Shown here: one piece after another, positions 21,084 through 31,165 of the stretch | Layout: each line of letters begins with the position of its first letter | Numbering within the stretch: the first letter of the stretch is position 1 | Source of the DNA: Arsenophonus sp052174475 | Lineage (GTDB): Bacteria > Pseudomonadota > Gammaproteobacteria > Enterobacterales > Enterobacteriaceae | Direction: 5' to 3' | Assembly: GCA_052174475.1 (NCBI GenBank) | Contig: JBQMRO010000061.1 | Coordinates: 248,001-312,000, forward strand | Length of the DNA: 64,000 nt | Program-made: the position numbers and the translations under genes | The notes under the pieces: generated by a model | The model's input: only the letters and a program-made list of their open reading frames with translations | What the model was told of the DNA's origin: nothing | Databases searched by the model: none

Positions 21084-21341
21084 ATGGCACATAAAAAGGC
21101 TGGCGGCTCAACACGTAACGGTCGCGATTCTGAAGCAAAACGCCTAGGTGTAAAACGTTTTAGTGGTGAATCCGTGTTGACAGGTAGCATTATTGTTCGT
21201 CAGCGGGGTACTAAATTCCATGCTAGTAACAATGTTGGTTGTGGTCGAGACCATACCTTATTTGCGTTAACTAACGGAAAAGTTAAATTTGAAATTAAAG
21301 GACCAAAAAATCGTAAATATGTCAGTATCGAAGCTGAATAA
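21084..21341 (+). CDS. rpmA: 50S ribosomal protein L27
   Basis: L27, whose N-terminus reaches the peptidyl-transferase centre. Starts MAHKKAGGSTRNGRDSEAK, followed by LGVKRFSGE and GSIIVRQRGTKFH. 85 residues, as in E. coli. It follows rplU by 19 bases, with an AGGAGAACAG ribosome site. A strong terminator follows. Confidence 0.97.
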   Translation: MAHKKAGGSTRNGRDSEAKRLGVKRFSGESVLTGSIIVRQRGTKFHASNNVGCGRDHTLFALTNGKVKFEIKGPKNRKYVSIEAE

Positions 21342-21368
21342 ATTTTTTGATCTTTAAAGTAGCCTTTT

Positions 21369-21397
21369 AAAAGCCCTGCAATTTTGCGGGGCTTTTA
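21369..21397 (+). terminator. Rho-independent terminator after rpmA
   Basis: AAAAGCCCTGC, loop AATTTT, GCGGGGCTTTT and a T tail, about 28 bases after the rpmA stop. It separates the ribosomal pair from obgE. Confidence 0.85.
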
Positions 21398-21474
21398 ATA
21401 TTACCTTATGAATATCATCTCTGAATAAAATTTCCATCTAGCGTATAATTTCTAGTGTATGCGGAGAAAAAATA

Positions 21475-22503
21475 ATGAAATTTGTTGATGAAGCAAAAAT
21501 ATTAGTTATAGCTGGCGATGGCGGAAATGGCTGCGTTAGCTTCCGCCGTGAAAAACATATCCCTAAGGGCGGGTCTGATGGTGGAGATGGTGGAGATGGT
21601 GGAGATATTTATCTGTTGGCTGATGAAAATTTTAATACGTTAATTAATTATCGATTTAAAACAATCTTCCAGGCTGAACGCGGACAAAATGGTCAAAGTC
21701 GTGATTGTACTGGCAAACGTGGTCAAGATAACACCATTAAAGTCCCGGTTGGCACACGGATATATGATTTTTTAACTAAAGAAATCATTGGTGATATGAC
21801 ACGTCACGGGCAGCGTTTAATGGTTGCGAAAGGTGGATATCATGGTTTAGGTAATACCCGATTTAAATCATCAATTAACCGTGCTCCTCGTCAAAAAACA
21901 ATGGGAACAAAAGGGGAAACAAGAGAATTGCTACTTGAATTGATGTTATTTGCTGATGTAGGTATGTTAGGCATGCCGAATGCAGGTAAATCAACTTTCA
22001 TTCGCTCAGTCTCAGCGGCAAAACCTAAAGTTGCTGATTATCCATTTACCACTTTAATTCCAAGTTTAGGCGTAGTACGTATGGATAATGAGCGAAGCTT
22101 TATTATTGCTGATATTCCTGGTTTAATTAAAGGAGCGGCAGAAGGAATAGGCCTTGGTGTTCGTTTCTTAAAACATTTAGAACGTTGCACAATACTTTTA
22201 CATCTTATTGATATTTATCCTATTGATGGTTCTAATCCTGTTCAGAATATCAAAATAATTGATTTGGAACTGGAAAAGTATAGTAAAAAATTACCCCAAA
22301 AACCGCGATGGTTAGTTTTTAATAAAGTTGATCTTTTGACCTCTGAAGAGGCAAATAATCGTGCAAAATCTATTATTAGAGAATTAGGTTGGCAAAATAA
22401 GTATTATCAAATTTCTGCAGTAAATCAGCTAGGTGTTAAAACACTTTGTTGGGATATTATGACCTTTATAGGAAATCTATCCTCAAAATATATCCATAGA
22501 TAG
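21475..22503 (+). CDS. obgE: Obg GTPase
   Basis: Essential ribosome-associated GTPase for 50S maturation and stress signalling. The glycine-rich Obg fold (residues 1-158) shows VSFRREKHIPKGG and the repeated GGDGG segment. The G domain shows GMPNAGKSTF (P loop, near residue 165), DIPGLIKGAAEGIGLG (G3) and FNKVDLL (G4). 342 residues against 390 in E. coli: the acidic C-terminal extension is missing, although the G domain is complete. It starts at an ATG preceded by GGAG. dacB remnants follow immediately on the opposite strand. Confidence 0.95.
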   Translation: MKFVDEAKILVIAGDGGNGCVSFRREKHIPKGGSDGGDGGDGGDIYLLADENFNTLINYRFKTIFQAERGQNGQSRDCTGKRGQDNTIKVPVGTRIYDFLTKEIIGDMTRHGQRLMVAKGGYHGLGNTRFKSSINRAPRQKTMGTKGETRELLLELMLFADVGMLGMPNAGKSTFIRSVSAAKPKVADYPFTTLIPSLGVVRMDNERSFIIADIPGLIKGAAEGIGLGVRFLKHLERCTILLHLIDIYPIDGSNPVQNIKIIDLELEKYSKKLPQKPRWLVFNKVDLLTSEEANNRAKSIIRELGWQNKYYQISAVNQLGVKTLCWDIMTFIGNLSSKYIHR

Positions 22504-22584
22504 CACTGAGTTAGATAAAGCTGAATTTATGTGTGATAATTATTATTCATAAAGAATAACTATTTGATAACAAAAAGGATTTAT

Positions 22585-23070
22585 ATTAAAATGATGCAGA
22601 TAGAACAGATTTATTTATAAACATTAATTAATTCGAATTATTTTTAGTGGGTCTTAAGTAGATACTCTTATCTATTAGAAATTAAGATGAAGATCTTTTA
22701 AAGATGGCCATCTAAAATAGCTAGAAAGAAATACAGCAACTATTATATAGTACTGACAAGCAGCTATAAGATAAAATAAATTATACGAAATAGATAGTTT
22801 AACTATATCGCACACTAATAAAACCGATAAGCGCTTTCCTCCTTACAAAGGACTAGTTTTGGCTAAAATATTACCATTAGCGCTTCCGTTGCTCAACAAC
22901 TACCATAATTGTATTAGCTAAATCAATATTGATTTTCTGTTTTAAAATCTAGCGAATAACATCAGAGTCAGAAGATTAGATACCAGGGACACCATAATAT
23001 TCACGACCTATGAATCTAAAAATCACATCAGCTATCATATTGTTATATTTTTTTTAAACTACTATGAAAA
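22585..23070 (-). pseudogene. dacB: dacB pseudogene, C-terminal part
   Basis: Minus-strand remains of D-alanyl-D-alanine carboxypeptidase PBP4. Near 22960-23050 it reads NNMIADVIFRFIGREYYGVPG, matching DNMIADTVFRMIGHARFNVPG of E. coli DacB. Then come DSDVIR-stop-IL and INIDLANTIMV (equivalent to VDIGNTIIADGSGLS). Weaker matches run down to about 22585. Several stops and frameshifts. The reading breaks at an LLKIMLKK-equivalent, where IS sequence intervenes, and resumes at 25505. Position between obgE and greA and opposite orientation match E. coli. Confidence 0.8.
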
Positions 23071-24085
23071 GGTTGTTATTTTTCTAGTAGATCAATTCGT
23101 AGTCATGCTTACATTTCAATTGTTGTGATTTCAAAGAGTTGTTCCAAACAGATAATTCAGTAGATAAAACAACCCCATGCTATGGAATCTATTCAGTTAT
23201 TTCTTAATCAGCTGATATAACTGTTCATATTTTAAATATAGAATTTCTTACTAATAACTCTATAATCACCTAACCTTATTAGGTGATGATAATTAATTTT
23301 ATGATCGCTAGGAAAAGTTTTGCACCATTATTTAACTTCATCTGAGCAAAGGATGAACTCTTATCGATAATTAGCTCAAGAAAACAGATAAAATATTTTA
23401 CATTAAACTCTTCAAGAATCTCATCGATGTCAGATGACCTCTCTTGATCTTTAGCGATTAAATTCGGAATTCATTCTTTCTTTTATCTCTTTCCTTGCTT
23501 GTTTTCTAGCTTTCCTATGTAGGAAACACTAATTCCCTTTAAAAGATCAGAGAAAAATATTTAGTTGAATTTAACAATGTCACTTAGTGCATATTTATCT
23601 TGGCTGTCGTCACTAAAGCAAGGAAGCAGGGACGCCAATTCAAACGCTAGTTTGAAATTAATATTTTATTTATTTTACTGATTCTTTTAAAGTTAAGATA
23701 TTTAACATACATAGCAGATAACTAAAGGATTTATCCTTGTGATTTATCCTCGATAGAGGATTTCCAATAAGATTATTAAATCTTTTCGCGCAATCAGGGA
23801 TTTCACAACGATATCGCTGTAACCCTATGAATATCCGCAGTTGATAATACGTTCACTGTAACAATATGAGCATGATAAAATCAAACAAGTTGCTTAATTG
23901 TAAGCATCAATATCATCCAATAGATTATCGCTGATCTAATTAATTAGATACAGTTTTAAGCTTGGAGAGAATGAGGAAAGAATCTCTTTGATCTGTATGA
24001 CTGTTTATGTTTGCATCGCAATCTCCGCTCTATAGCAAAAATCCTTCATATAGTATAATGAATTTCTACCAATAACCTTTCCTTA
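23070..24085 (-). mobile_element. IS1595-like element, decayed copy 4 (inside dacB)
   Basis: About 1 kb, homologous to the other copies. The left edge AAGGTTGTTAT and right edge ACCAATAACCTTT form a possible short inverted repeat. The transposase frame is destroyed. It lies inside the dacB corpse, next to an IS256-like element. Confidence 0.65.
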
Positions 24086-24109
24086 ACCATAGCCATTTTA
24101 ACAAGTTAT

Positions 24110-25505
24110 ACTCATTTTGATATATGAACTTTCAAAAATAACAGCGGTATAATTCACCATACTTAATTGATTTCGTAAATGATTTCACTAACAGTGAAAT
24201 ATTCTATGAAAATGTACCCTACAAGCATCCGATAAAGCAGAATTACTCATGATATCTTGCATGAACTAATTCGTAATTTGTATATCAGGAAGCTGATAGC
24301 ACTACTGTTGATGCGGTGATCGAAGGCATGCTGCGAGAAGATACTGAATGTCGCCTTTATCAACAGGCGTACCCATAACCTTGTCTATAATGGTTATTTA
24401 ACATAGCAAACCATATAGATTGGCATGAGCGATATTGAGATTAAAATACCTAAGGTTAAAAAAGGGGCACAGAGGAAATAGAATATCCTTCAAGAACTCG
24501 TTACTGCCTTTGCTGAAGCATGCAAAAGTGAGAAAAAATGCTACTATTGGCTATATATGCGAAGCAATACTCCACCAGTGATTTAACAAAAGCTCTATGG
24601 CTTTCTCTATGAAAGCAGACGGTCTCTCTGCCAGCTCCTTTCAGGAAACTGAAACAATAATGCCTTGAAGAACATTGGCATTGCTACCAGAATGATTTAA
24701 ACCATACACGCTACGTTATTTCTTGACTAAAGCATATGTTATTCTGTTAGATAAGCTGATCACTTTGCCTCTACTTATTATCAGCAGCACTGCGCATGAA
24801 TGTAATGAGCTCGCTGCACCGAAGAAAGTTATTGAAAGTCAGAAGCAAGATGAGGATAACTTTTCAACGCCTGATGAGCGCGTTACCTAATTGCATCCTT
24901 CTCAGGCTTGCTACGCAAATAGTACCTTTGATTTTTAGAATGGAATGGTAAAAATATTTCTGGCTTGGCACGCAGCATCAACACTGTTGGTATACAAAAT
25001 AGCTAATAAACTAACTTTACTCCCATAAAGTGATCTAACTAAATTAAGCTTAAACTGCTAAAGCTTTGGTTAACAGAGATCTGTGATGCCAGTAACATAA
25101 ATCCCTTGATATTTTTAATAACGCTTTCAGCATATCCTAAAAGCGTAATGAGGAAGCTAGACAATAATCAAAACTACTGGCATTCTACGATTTCCCATTA
25201 ATGCACTCCATGTAGGAGGTTTCCGTCGTCAATGAGAACGACTAATCTAATTAAATCGGCTTTTAAAACAGTGAGGATACGAAGCTGATACACGCAAAAC
25301 ACTGTGATTCAAGAAAATACTCTTTCAATAGTATTTAAGACTGCTATAGTTCTGCCAAGAAAAATTAGAACAGGCTAAAAAGGGGTTAACCTGCTGACTT
25401 TTCAGTGGTAAACAACGTTCAATTTAAAAATTGAGAACAGATTTATAAAGAATCAAAGTGAAATTTAATCTGACCACCGTATATATCAGATTTACTAATA
25501 ATTCT
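24110..25505 (+). mobile_element. IS256-like element (inside dacB)
   Basis: Plus-strand copy. The N-terminal region near 24410-24480 reads IEIKIPKVKK-like, with RLYQQAYP just before. The end near 25420-25500 contains QFKIENRFI, followed by the terminal CAGATTTACTAATAATTC. Disrupted throughout. It immediately follows the IS1595-like copy, with about 30 bases between. Confidence 0.65.
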
Positions 25506-26393
25506 TTTTTAAAATTACTATAAAAAAATAATGTAGCGGTTTAGATTTTATTGTATTAGAATATTTTCTATATATGTCAGGTAATAAGTATACCCCCCGT
25601 TTAATACGGCCAGTAATCTTGATTTACCATCTATATCAGACTAATTTTTATAAAAGAGATTCTACTATAGATTTCTCCCCTGTTAAATAACAAATCCTAA
25701 TAGCAGCGACTCAGTGCATTGAGTTAAGCAACCTGTTAAGTATATAACAATTTAATTCGCCTGCTATAACATCTAATACGCAATAACATGCATCAGTTTA
25801 ATCTTTTGCTTGCATAATAACTTGACTGAACATTTTAATAGAGTAAAAGGAATGGTATGGACATATATGATATCGCCATATTTTAGTTATTATCTAAAGT
25901 GACTGAGAAACAGTTTTTATCTATAATATCAGCGCTTAGTGGAGAAACTAAAAGATTGTATCATATCATTTTATACTATAATGAGTCTGTCTTAGACAAC
26001 GAAAGCTAATATATATCGATATTAAATCGCCTTCAACTTGTTCAATAGCAAATTGCTTTAATTCAACTACCATAATCTGAGTTTATTGGTGCTTTAAAAT
26101 TGAATTGCTAGTTAAGCGTATAACTAAATCACTTTTTAAGGAATGACCAATAATTTTACTTTATTTTTTTAAATGAGTAAAAATTAATAATCAATACCTA
26201 ATTTAAGTAATGTGCTAGTGTTGTAATAATTTTTGAATACTTGCAGGTAAATGGTATTTGTTAGCTATGTAATCGAATTAATGGATGTATCACACTCTAC
26301 ACTTTTTAAAAAAGTCATAAGTGCTATATGTAAAATACATATAATAGAGACACTAAAGTGTCATGCATAAAAAAGTAAACGGTGATTTAACAT
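25505..26393 (-). pseudogene. dacB: dacB pseudogene, N-terminal part
   Basis: The minus strand begins near 26393 with MLNHRLLFYA (signal-peptide-like) and then reads NKYHLPASIQKLLQH, matching the ALPASTQKVITAL active-site SxxK motif of PBP4. Further pieces are LVIRLTSNSILK (DLVARFGADPTLK), DKNCFSVTLDNN (DRNCFSVSLYS) and LTGCLTQCTESLLLGFV (LTGCLPQRSEPLPLAFAV). Stops and frameshifts separate them. This half ends near 25505 at an LHYFL-like segment equivalent to LHDLLKIMLKK, which is partly duplicated on the other side of the IS pair. Confidence 0.85.
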
Positions 26394-26574
26394 CAAGTGT
26401 GCGTTAGCATAACTATTAATCATAAACTCATAATGTTGCAAATTAATAATTAACAAGGTTTGCTTTTTTGTTTGCAAAAAAGTTGTTTTATTAGCAGTAT
26501 TCATTTTCTTTAAAAACAGAAAAATCAAGAAAATATTTAATTTTTATTTAAAAAAGAATCAGAGGCATTTATTA

Positions 26575-27051
26575 ATGAAACAGATTCCAATGACAGTACG
26601 TGGTGTAGAAAAGCTGCGTAAAGAGTTAGAATTTTTAAAGAATATTCACCGTCCTAAAATTATTTCGGCTATTGCAGAAGCTCGTGAACATGGTGATTTA
26701 AAGGAAAATTCTGAATACCTTGCAGCACGTGAGCAGCAAGGGTTTTGTGAAGGGCGTATTCAAGATATTAAAGCTAAATTATCTAATGCACAAATTATTG
26801 ATGTAACAAAAATGAAACATGAGGGTCGTGTAATATTTGGCGCGACAGTTACTGTATTTAATGTAACGACAAATGAAGATCAGATTTACCGTATTGTGGG
26901 TGATGATGAAGCTGATATCAAAGAAAACCTTATTTCTGTTAATTCACCAATAGCTCAAGGCTTAATTGGTAAGACCATGGATGATATGGTAATTATTACC
27001 ACCCCTGGTGGGGAAGTTGAATATGAAATTTTACAAGTGGAATATATTTAA
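26575..27051 (+). CDS. greA: Transcription elongation factor GreA
   Basis: Rescues backtracked RNA polymerase by stimulating transcript cleavage through the secondary channel. The N-terminal coiled coil (about residues 1-77) carries the acidic tip in HGDLKENSEYLAAREQQGF (Asp41 and Glu44 positions). The C-terminal FKBP-like domain shows GATVTVFN, YRIVGDDEADIKENLISVNSPIAQGLIGK and TPGGEVEYEI. 158 residues, identical in length to E. coli. A weak AGAGG precedes the start. It stands alone, with the yhbY remnant on the opposite strand downstream. Confidence 0.97.
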   Translation: MKQIPMTVRGVEKLRKELEFLKNIHRPKIISAIAEAREHGDLKENSEYLAAREQQGFCEGRIQDIKAKLSNAQIIDVTKMKHEGRVIFGATVTVFNVTTNEDQIYRIVGDDEADIKENLISVNSPIAQGLIGKTMDDMVIITTPGGEVEYEILQVEYI

Positions 27052-27129
27052 TTTTCATTAAATCTTAAAGTGTTATGTTTTTAGTTAACTTTAAAATAAA
27101 TGAAGCAAAATGGCCTTTTTATCTTGAAG

Positions 27130-27440
27130 CGAGATGATGGTATTTCTGTATAAATGCAGAAAACTTTTTAGGTAAAATGAACTTATCTACTTCAACTTTA
27201 CGGTAAAGTATAAAAAATTTATCAAAAATTTCATATTAATATCATCAGTTTTTCGAACAATAACGTAACTATTAAATTTTTTCTACTGCGATCTTAACTT
27301 GCTATTTTGATTTATATGTCATTATATGACAAGAATTATTAGATTTCAGCTAAATATACTCCGTTAAGCTGTTTGCTACCTATTATTATAATATGGTTTA
27401 GATGATAAATAAAGCTTTTTTTATACTATATTTATTTTTT
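27130..27440 (-). pseudogene. yhbY: yhbY remnant (CRM-domain ribosome assembly protein)
   Basis: The minus strand near 27330-27400 reads LNHIIIIGSKQLNGVYLAEI, matching LKPVVLLGSNGLTEGVLAEI of the small CRM-domain 50S-assembly protein YhbY; a QVKIAVE segment nearby matches KVKIATE. The remainder is scrambled by stops and indels. The position between greA and rlmE and the orientation match E. coli. Confidence 0.65.
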
Positions 27441-27583
27441 ATTAAATATTGTTATATTTAACTTTAGTAAGTTGAAAAGAATATATTTTACCGCCATCTT
27501 TTATATAGAATCATAAATTATATTATTTTGCTACATCAAAAATACCAAGGATAGGTATTACTTTATAAGTATAGTTGGAAACA

Positions 27584-28213
27584 ATGGCTAATAAAAAGCG
27601 TTCACCAAACTCTAATCGTTGGTTGCGGGAACATTTTAGTGATAAATATGTTCTTCAAGCACAAAAAAAAAGGTTTTGCTCACGTGCATGGTTTAAATTA
27701 GATGAGATCCAGCAAAGTGATAAAATATTTAAACCTGGTATAACTGTTGTTGATTTGGGTGCAGCGCCTGGAGGTTGGTCTCAATATGTAGCAAGGAAAA
27801 TTAGTCAGACAGGACGTGTTATTGCATGCGACTTATTATTAATGGATCCCATCGTTGGTGTTGATTTCTTACAAGGAGATTTTAGGAATAACCAGATATT
27901 AAAAGCATTACTTGAACGAGTGGGTGATAAAAAAGTCCAAGTTGTTATGTCGGATATGGCTCCTAATATGAGTGGGATATGTTCGATCGATATTCCTCGA
28001 TCCATACATCTGGCTGAGCTAGCATTGAATATGTGTCGCAACGTACTAGATACTGATGGAAGTTTTATTGTTAAAGTATTTCATGGAGAAGGTTTTAATG
28101 AATATCTGAGAGAAATTTGCTCTCTATTTTTAAAAGTTAAAATTCGTAAACCAAATGCTTCACGATCACGGTCACGTGAAGTATATATTGTAGCAACAGG
28201 ACGCAAAATATAG
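27584..28213 (+). CDS. rlmE: 23S rRNA 2'-O-methyltransferase RlmE
   Basis: Heat-shock methyltransferase modifying U2552 of 23S rRNA in the A loop. The SAM-binding site VVDLGAAPGGWSQY begins near residue 55. The K-D-K-E catalytic set is visible: Lys in AWFKLDEIQQSDK, Asp in VMSDMAPNMSG, Lys in FIVKVFHGEG and Glu in SREVYIVATG. 209 residues from the ATG at 27584; three further codons upstream are open but lack a better ribosome site. It precedes ftsH by about 50 bases, the conserved rlmE-ftsH operon. Confidence 0.96.
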   Translation: MANKKRSPNSNRWLREHFSDKYVLQAQKKRFCSRAWFKLDEIQQSDKIFKPGITVVDLGAAPGGWSQYVARKISQTGRVIACDLLLMDPIVGVDFLQGDFRNNQILKALLERVGDKKVQVVMSDMAPNMSGICSIDIPRSIHLAELALNMCRNVLDTDGSFIVKVFHGEGFNEYLREICSLFLKVKIRKPNASRSRSREVYIVATGRKI

Positions 28214-28262
28214 TACCCTGTACGTTATTATTTAATATAGTTGTAATGAAGAGGTTCATTCC

Positions 28263-30176
28263 TTGAGTGACATGGCGAAAAACCTGATTCTCTGGGTAGT
28301 CATTGCAGTAGTTCTAATGTCTTTATTCCAGAGTTTTGGTCCTAGCGATTCAAATAGTCGCAGGGTGGATTATTCTACCTTTATGAATGAGTTAACTCAA
28401 GATCAGATACGTGAAGTGCGAATTTCTGATCGTGAAATTAGTGTTAAAAAAACAGATAACAGTCGTTATACGACTTATATTCCAGTGAGAGAAGATCCAA
28501 GATTGTTGGATACATTGCTTGAAAGACACGTCACCATTATTGGTGAACCACCTCAAGAGCAAAGTTTTTTAGCAACTATTTTTATTTCCTGGTTCCCAAT
28601 GTTATTACTGATTGGAGTTTGGATTTTTTTTATGCGTCAAATGCAAGGAGGAGGTAGCAAAGGAGCTATGTCCTTTGGTAAAAGTAAGGCGCGTATGCTG
28701 ACAGAAGATCAAGTTAAAACGACTTTTGCTGATGTTGCCGGTTGTGATGAAGCAAAAGAAGAGGTTGCTGAACTAGTTGAATATTTGCGTGAACCGGGAC
28801 GTTTTCAAAAATTAGGTGGTAAAATTCCTAAGGGAATCTTGATGGTAGGGCCACCTGGAACTGGTAAAACTTTATTGGCAAAAGCGATCGCTGGTGAAGC
28901 AAAAGTTCCTTTTTTTACTATCTCAGGTTCAGATTTCGTAGAAATGTTCGTTGGGATTGGTGCTTCTCGAGTTCGTGATATGTTTGAACAAGCAAAAAAA
29001 GCAGCACCTTGTATTATCTTTATTGACGAAATAGATGCTGTTGGCCGTCAACGGGGTGCAGGTTTGGGAGGAGGTCACGATGAACGTGAACAAACTCTTA
29101 ATCAAATGTTGGTAGAGATGGATGGATTTGAAGGTAATGAAGGTATTATTGTTATTGCAGCTACCAATCGTCCCGATGTATTAGATCCAGCATTATTGCG
29201 TCCTGGACGTTTTGATCGGCAAGTTGTTGTGGGTTTACCGGATGTACGTGGTCGTGAGCAAATTTTAAAAGTTCATATGCGCCGTGTACCTTTAGATCCT
29301 AGTGTTGATACTTCACTATTAGCACGAGGAACACCAGGTTTTTCTGGTGCTGATTTAGCTAATTTAGTTAATGAAGCAGCCCTTTTTGCAGCGCGTGGAA
29401 ATAAGCGTGTTGTCAGTATGGTGGAATTCGAAAAAGCAAAAGACAAGATCATGATGGGTGCTGAACGTCGCTCTATGGTTATGACAGAAGAACAAAAAGA
29501 ATCTACTGCTTATCATGAGGCTGGTCATGCGATTATAGGGCGTATTGTCCCAGAGCATGATCCTGTTCATAAAGTAACAATTATCCCACGTGGTCGTGCG
29601 TTAGGTGTAACCTTCTTCTTGCCAAAAGGTGATCAAATTAGTGCCAGTCGCCAAAAGCTAGAAAGTCAAATTTCTACGCTTTATGGTGGCAGGTTAGCAG
29701 AAGAAATTATTTACGGTTCAGAAAAGGTATCTACAGGCGCATCAAATGATATTAAAGTAGCAACTAATCTTGCTCGTAATATGGTGACACAATGGGGTTT
29801 TTCTGAGAAATTAGGGCCATTACTATATGCTGAAGAAGAAGGTGAGATCTTTTTGGGCCGTTCGGTTGCAAAAGCTAACCATATGTCAGACGACACCGCG
29901 CGAGCAATTGATGAAGAAATCAAAGCAATTATTGATTCTAATTATAAACGTGCTCGTCAGATTTTGAATGATAACATGGATATTCTGCATGCAATGAAGG
30001 ATGCATTAATGAAATATGAAACCATTGATGCACCTCAAATTGATGATTTAATGAATCGCCGACCAATCAGAACACCAGCTGGCTGGGATGATAATGATAA
30101 TAATTCTACTTCAACTCTCTCATCAGAAGGAGAGTCAGAAAAGAATATTTCTCCTACTACTAATAGTTCAGGATAA
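28263..30176 (+). CDS. ftsH: ATP-dependent zinc metalloprotease FtsH
   Basis: Membrane-anchored AAA+ protease controlling LpxC, sigma32 and misassembled membrane proteins. Two transmembrane segments (near residues 7-25 and 97-120) flank a periplasmic region. The AAA domain has Walker A GPPGTGKT near residue 195, Walker B IIFIDEIDAVG and the second region of homology NRPDVLDPALLRPGRFDR. The zinc site HEAGH lies near residue 417. I took the TTG at 28263 because GAGG sits 8 bases upstream; the ATG at 28272 (MAKNLILW) is the alternative start familiar from E. coli. 637 residues. The C-terminal tail is short and serine/asparagine-rich. A terminator follows. Confidence 0.96.
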   Translation: MSDMAKNLILWVVIAVVLMSLFQSFGPSDSNSRRVDYSTFMNELTQDQIREVRISDREISVKKTDNSRYTTYIPVREDPRLLDTLLERHVTIIGEPPQEQSFLATIFISWFPMLLLIGVWIFFMRQMQGGGSKGAMSFGKSKARMLTEDQVKTTFADVAGCDEAKEEVAELVEYLREPGRFQKLGGKIPKGILMVGPPGTGKTLLAKAIAGEAKVPFFTISGSDFVEMFVGIGASRVRDMFEQAKKAAPCIIFIDEIDAVGRQRGAGLGGGHDEREQTLNQMLVEMDGFEGNEGIIVIAATNRPDVLDPALLRPGRFDRQVVVGLPDVRGREQILKVHMRRVPLDPSVDTSLLARGTPGFSGADLANLVNEAALFAARGNKRVVSMVEFEKAKDKIMMGAERRSMVMTEEQKESTAYHEAGHAIIGRIVPEHDPVHKVTIIPRGRALGVTFFLPKGDQISASRQKLESQISTLYGGRLAEEIIYGSEKVSTGASNDIKVATNLARNMVTQWGFSEKLGPLLYAEEEGEIFLGRSVAKANHMSDDTARAIDEEIKAIIDSNYKRARQILNDNMDILHAMKDALMKYETIDAPQIDDLMNRRPIRTPAGWDDNDNNSTSTLSSEGESEKNISPTTNSSG

Positions 30177-30261
30177 AGATGGTGTGCGTAAAAATAACAA
30201 TGCTAGTAACACAGAGAATAATTAATGATCATTGGTTTTCTAGTAAAATGAATAAATAATC

Positions 30262-30297
30262 AAAAACCCCAGAGATTACTTCCTGGGGGTTTTATTT
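30262..30297 (+). terminator. Rho-independent terminator after ftsH
   Basis: AAAAACCCCAG, loop AGATTACTTC, CTGGGGGTTTT and a T-rich tail. It lies between ftsH and folP. Confidence 0.85.
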
Positions 30298-30316
30298 AAT
30301 TGAATATAAGTTGATT

Positions 30317-31165
30317 ATGAAAATTACTACCCGAAAAATAGAGCTTAATCTTAATCGTCCTATTGTTATGGGAATATTAAATGTTACTCCAGATTCTTTT
30401 TTTGATGGTGGTATATACAGTCATTATGACTATGCTCTAAAACATGCAGCTACCATGGTTAATCATGGTGCAGAAATTATTGATATTGGCGGTGAATCAA
30501 CCCGTCCAGGCGCTAGTGAAGTTAGCATACAGCAAGAACTTGATCGGGTTATCCCCATAATTGAAGCAGTAACTGACCGTTTTGATGTTTGGGTTTCTAT
30601 TGATACATCTAAATCTATTATTATGACAGAAGCTGCTAGAGCAGGTGCTCATATTATTAATGATATTAGGTCGTTACATGAACCTGGTGCATTAGAGGCT
30701 GCAGCTGAAACAGAGTTACTGATCTGTATCATGCATATGATAGGTCAACCTAAGACAATGCAACAAGCACCTAATTATAAAAATGTGGTTATAGAGGTAA
30801 AACAGTATTTATCGGATGAAATTGAACGCTGTGAAGCAGCTGGGATTGCAAGAAATTCTCTGATTATTGACCCAGGTTTTGGTTTTGGTAAAAACTTGGC
30901 GCATAATTATCAATTATTAGCGAAATTGAATGAATTTCATGCTCTAGGAGTGCCGCTACTAGTTGGTATGTCGCGTAAATCTATGATTGGTGAATTATTA
31001 GACGCACCACTAGAAGAACGGCTTATTGGCAGTATTGCGTGCGCAGTTATTGCAGCTATGCAAGGAGCACATATTATTCGCGTTCATGATGTAAAAGAAA
31101 CTGTACAGGCTATGAAGATTATTCAAAAAACCTTTTTAATAAAGGAAGCAGATAATTATGAATAA
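30317..31165 (+). CDS. folP: Dihydropteroate synthase
   Basis: Condenses 6-hydroxymethyl-dihydropterin diphosphate with p-aminobenzoate in folate synthesis; the target of sulfonamides. Motifs seen: VMGILNVTPDSFFDGG near residue 19, DIGGESTRPGA, INDIRSLHEPGALEAAAE, the DPGFGFGKNLAHNY loop, LLVGMSRKSMIG and a C-terminal IIRVHDVKETVQAM. 282 residues from the ATG at 30317; a TTG two codons upstream is an alternative. Its last 8 bases overlap the glmM start, so the two are translationally coupled. Confidence 0.95.
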   Translation: MKITTRKIELNLNRPIVMGILNVTPDSFFDGGIYSHYDYALKHAATMVNHGAEIIDIGGESTRPGASEVSIQQELDRVIPIIEAVTDRFDVWVSIDTSKSIIMTEAARAGAHIINDIRSLHEPGALEAAAETELLICIMHMIGQPKTMQQAPNYKNVVIEVKQYLSDEIERCEAAGIARNSLIIDPGFGFGKNLAHNYQLLAKLNEFHALGVPLLVGMSRKSMIGELLDAPLEERLIGSIACAVIAAMQGAHIIRVHDVKETVQAMKIIQKTFLIKEADNYE

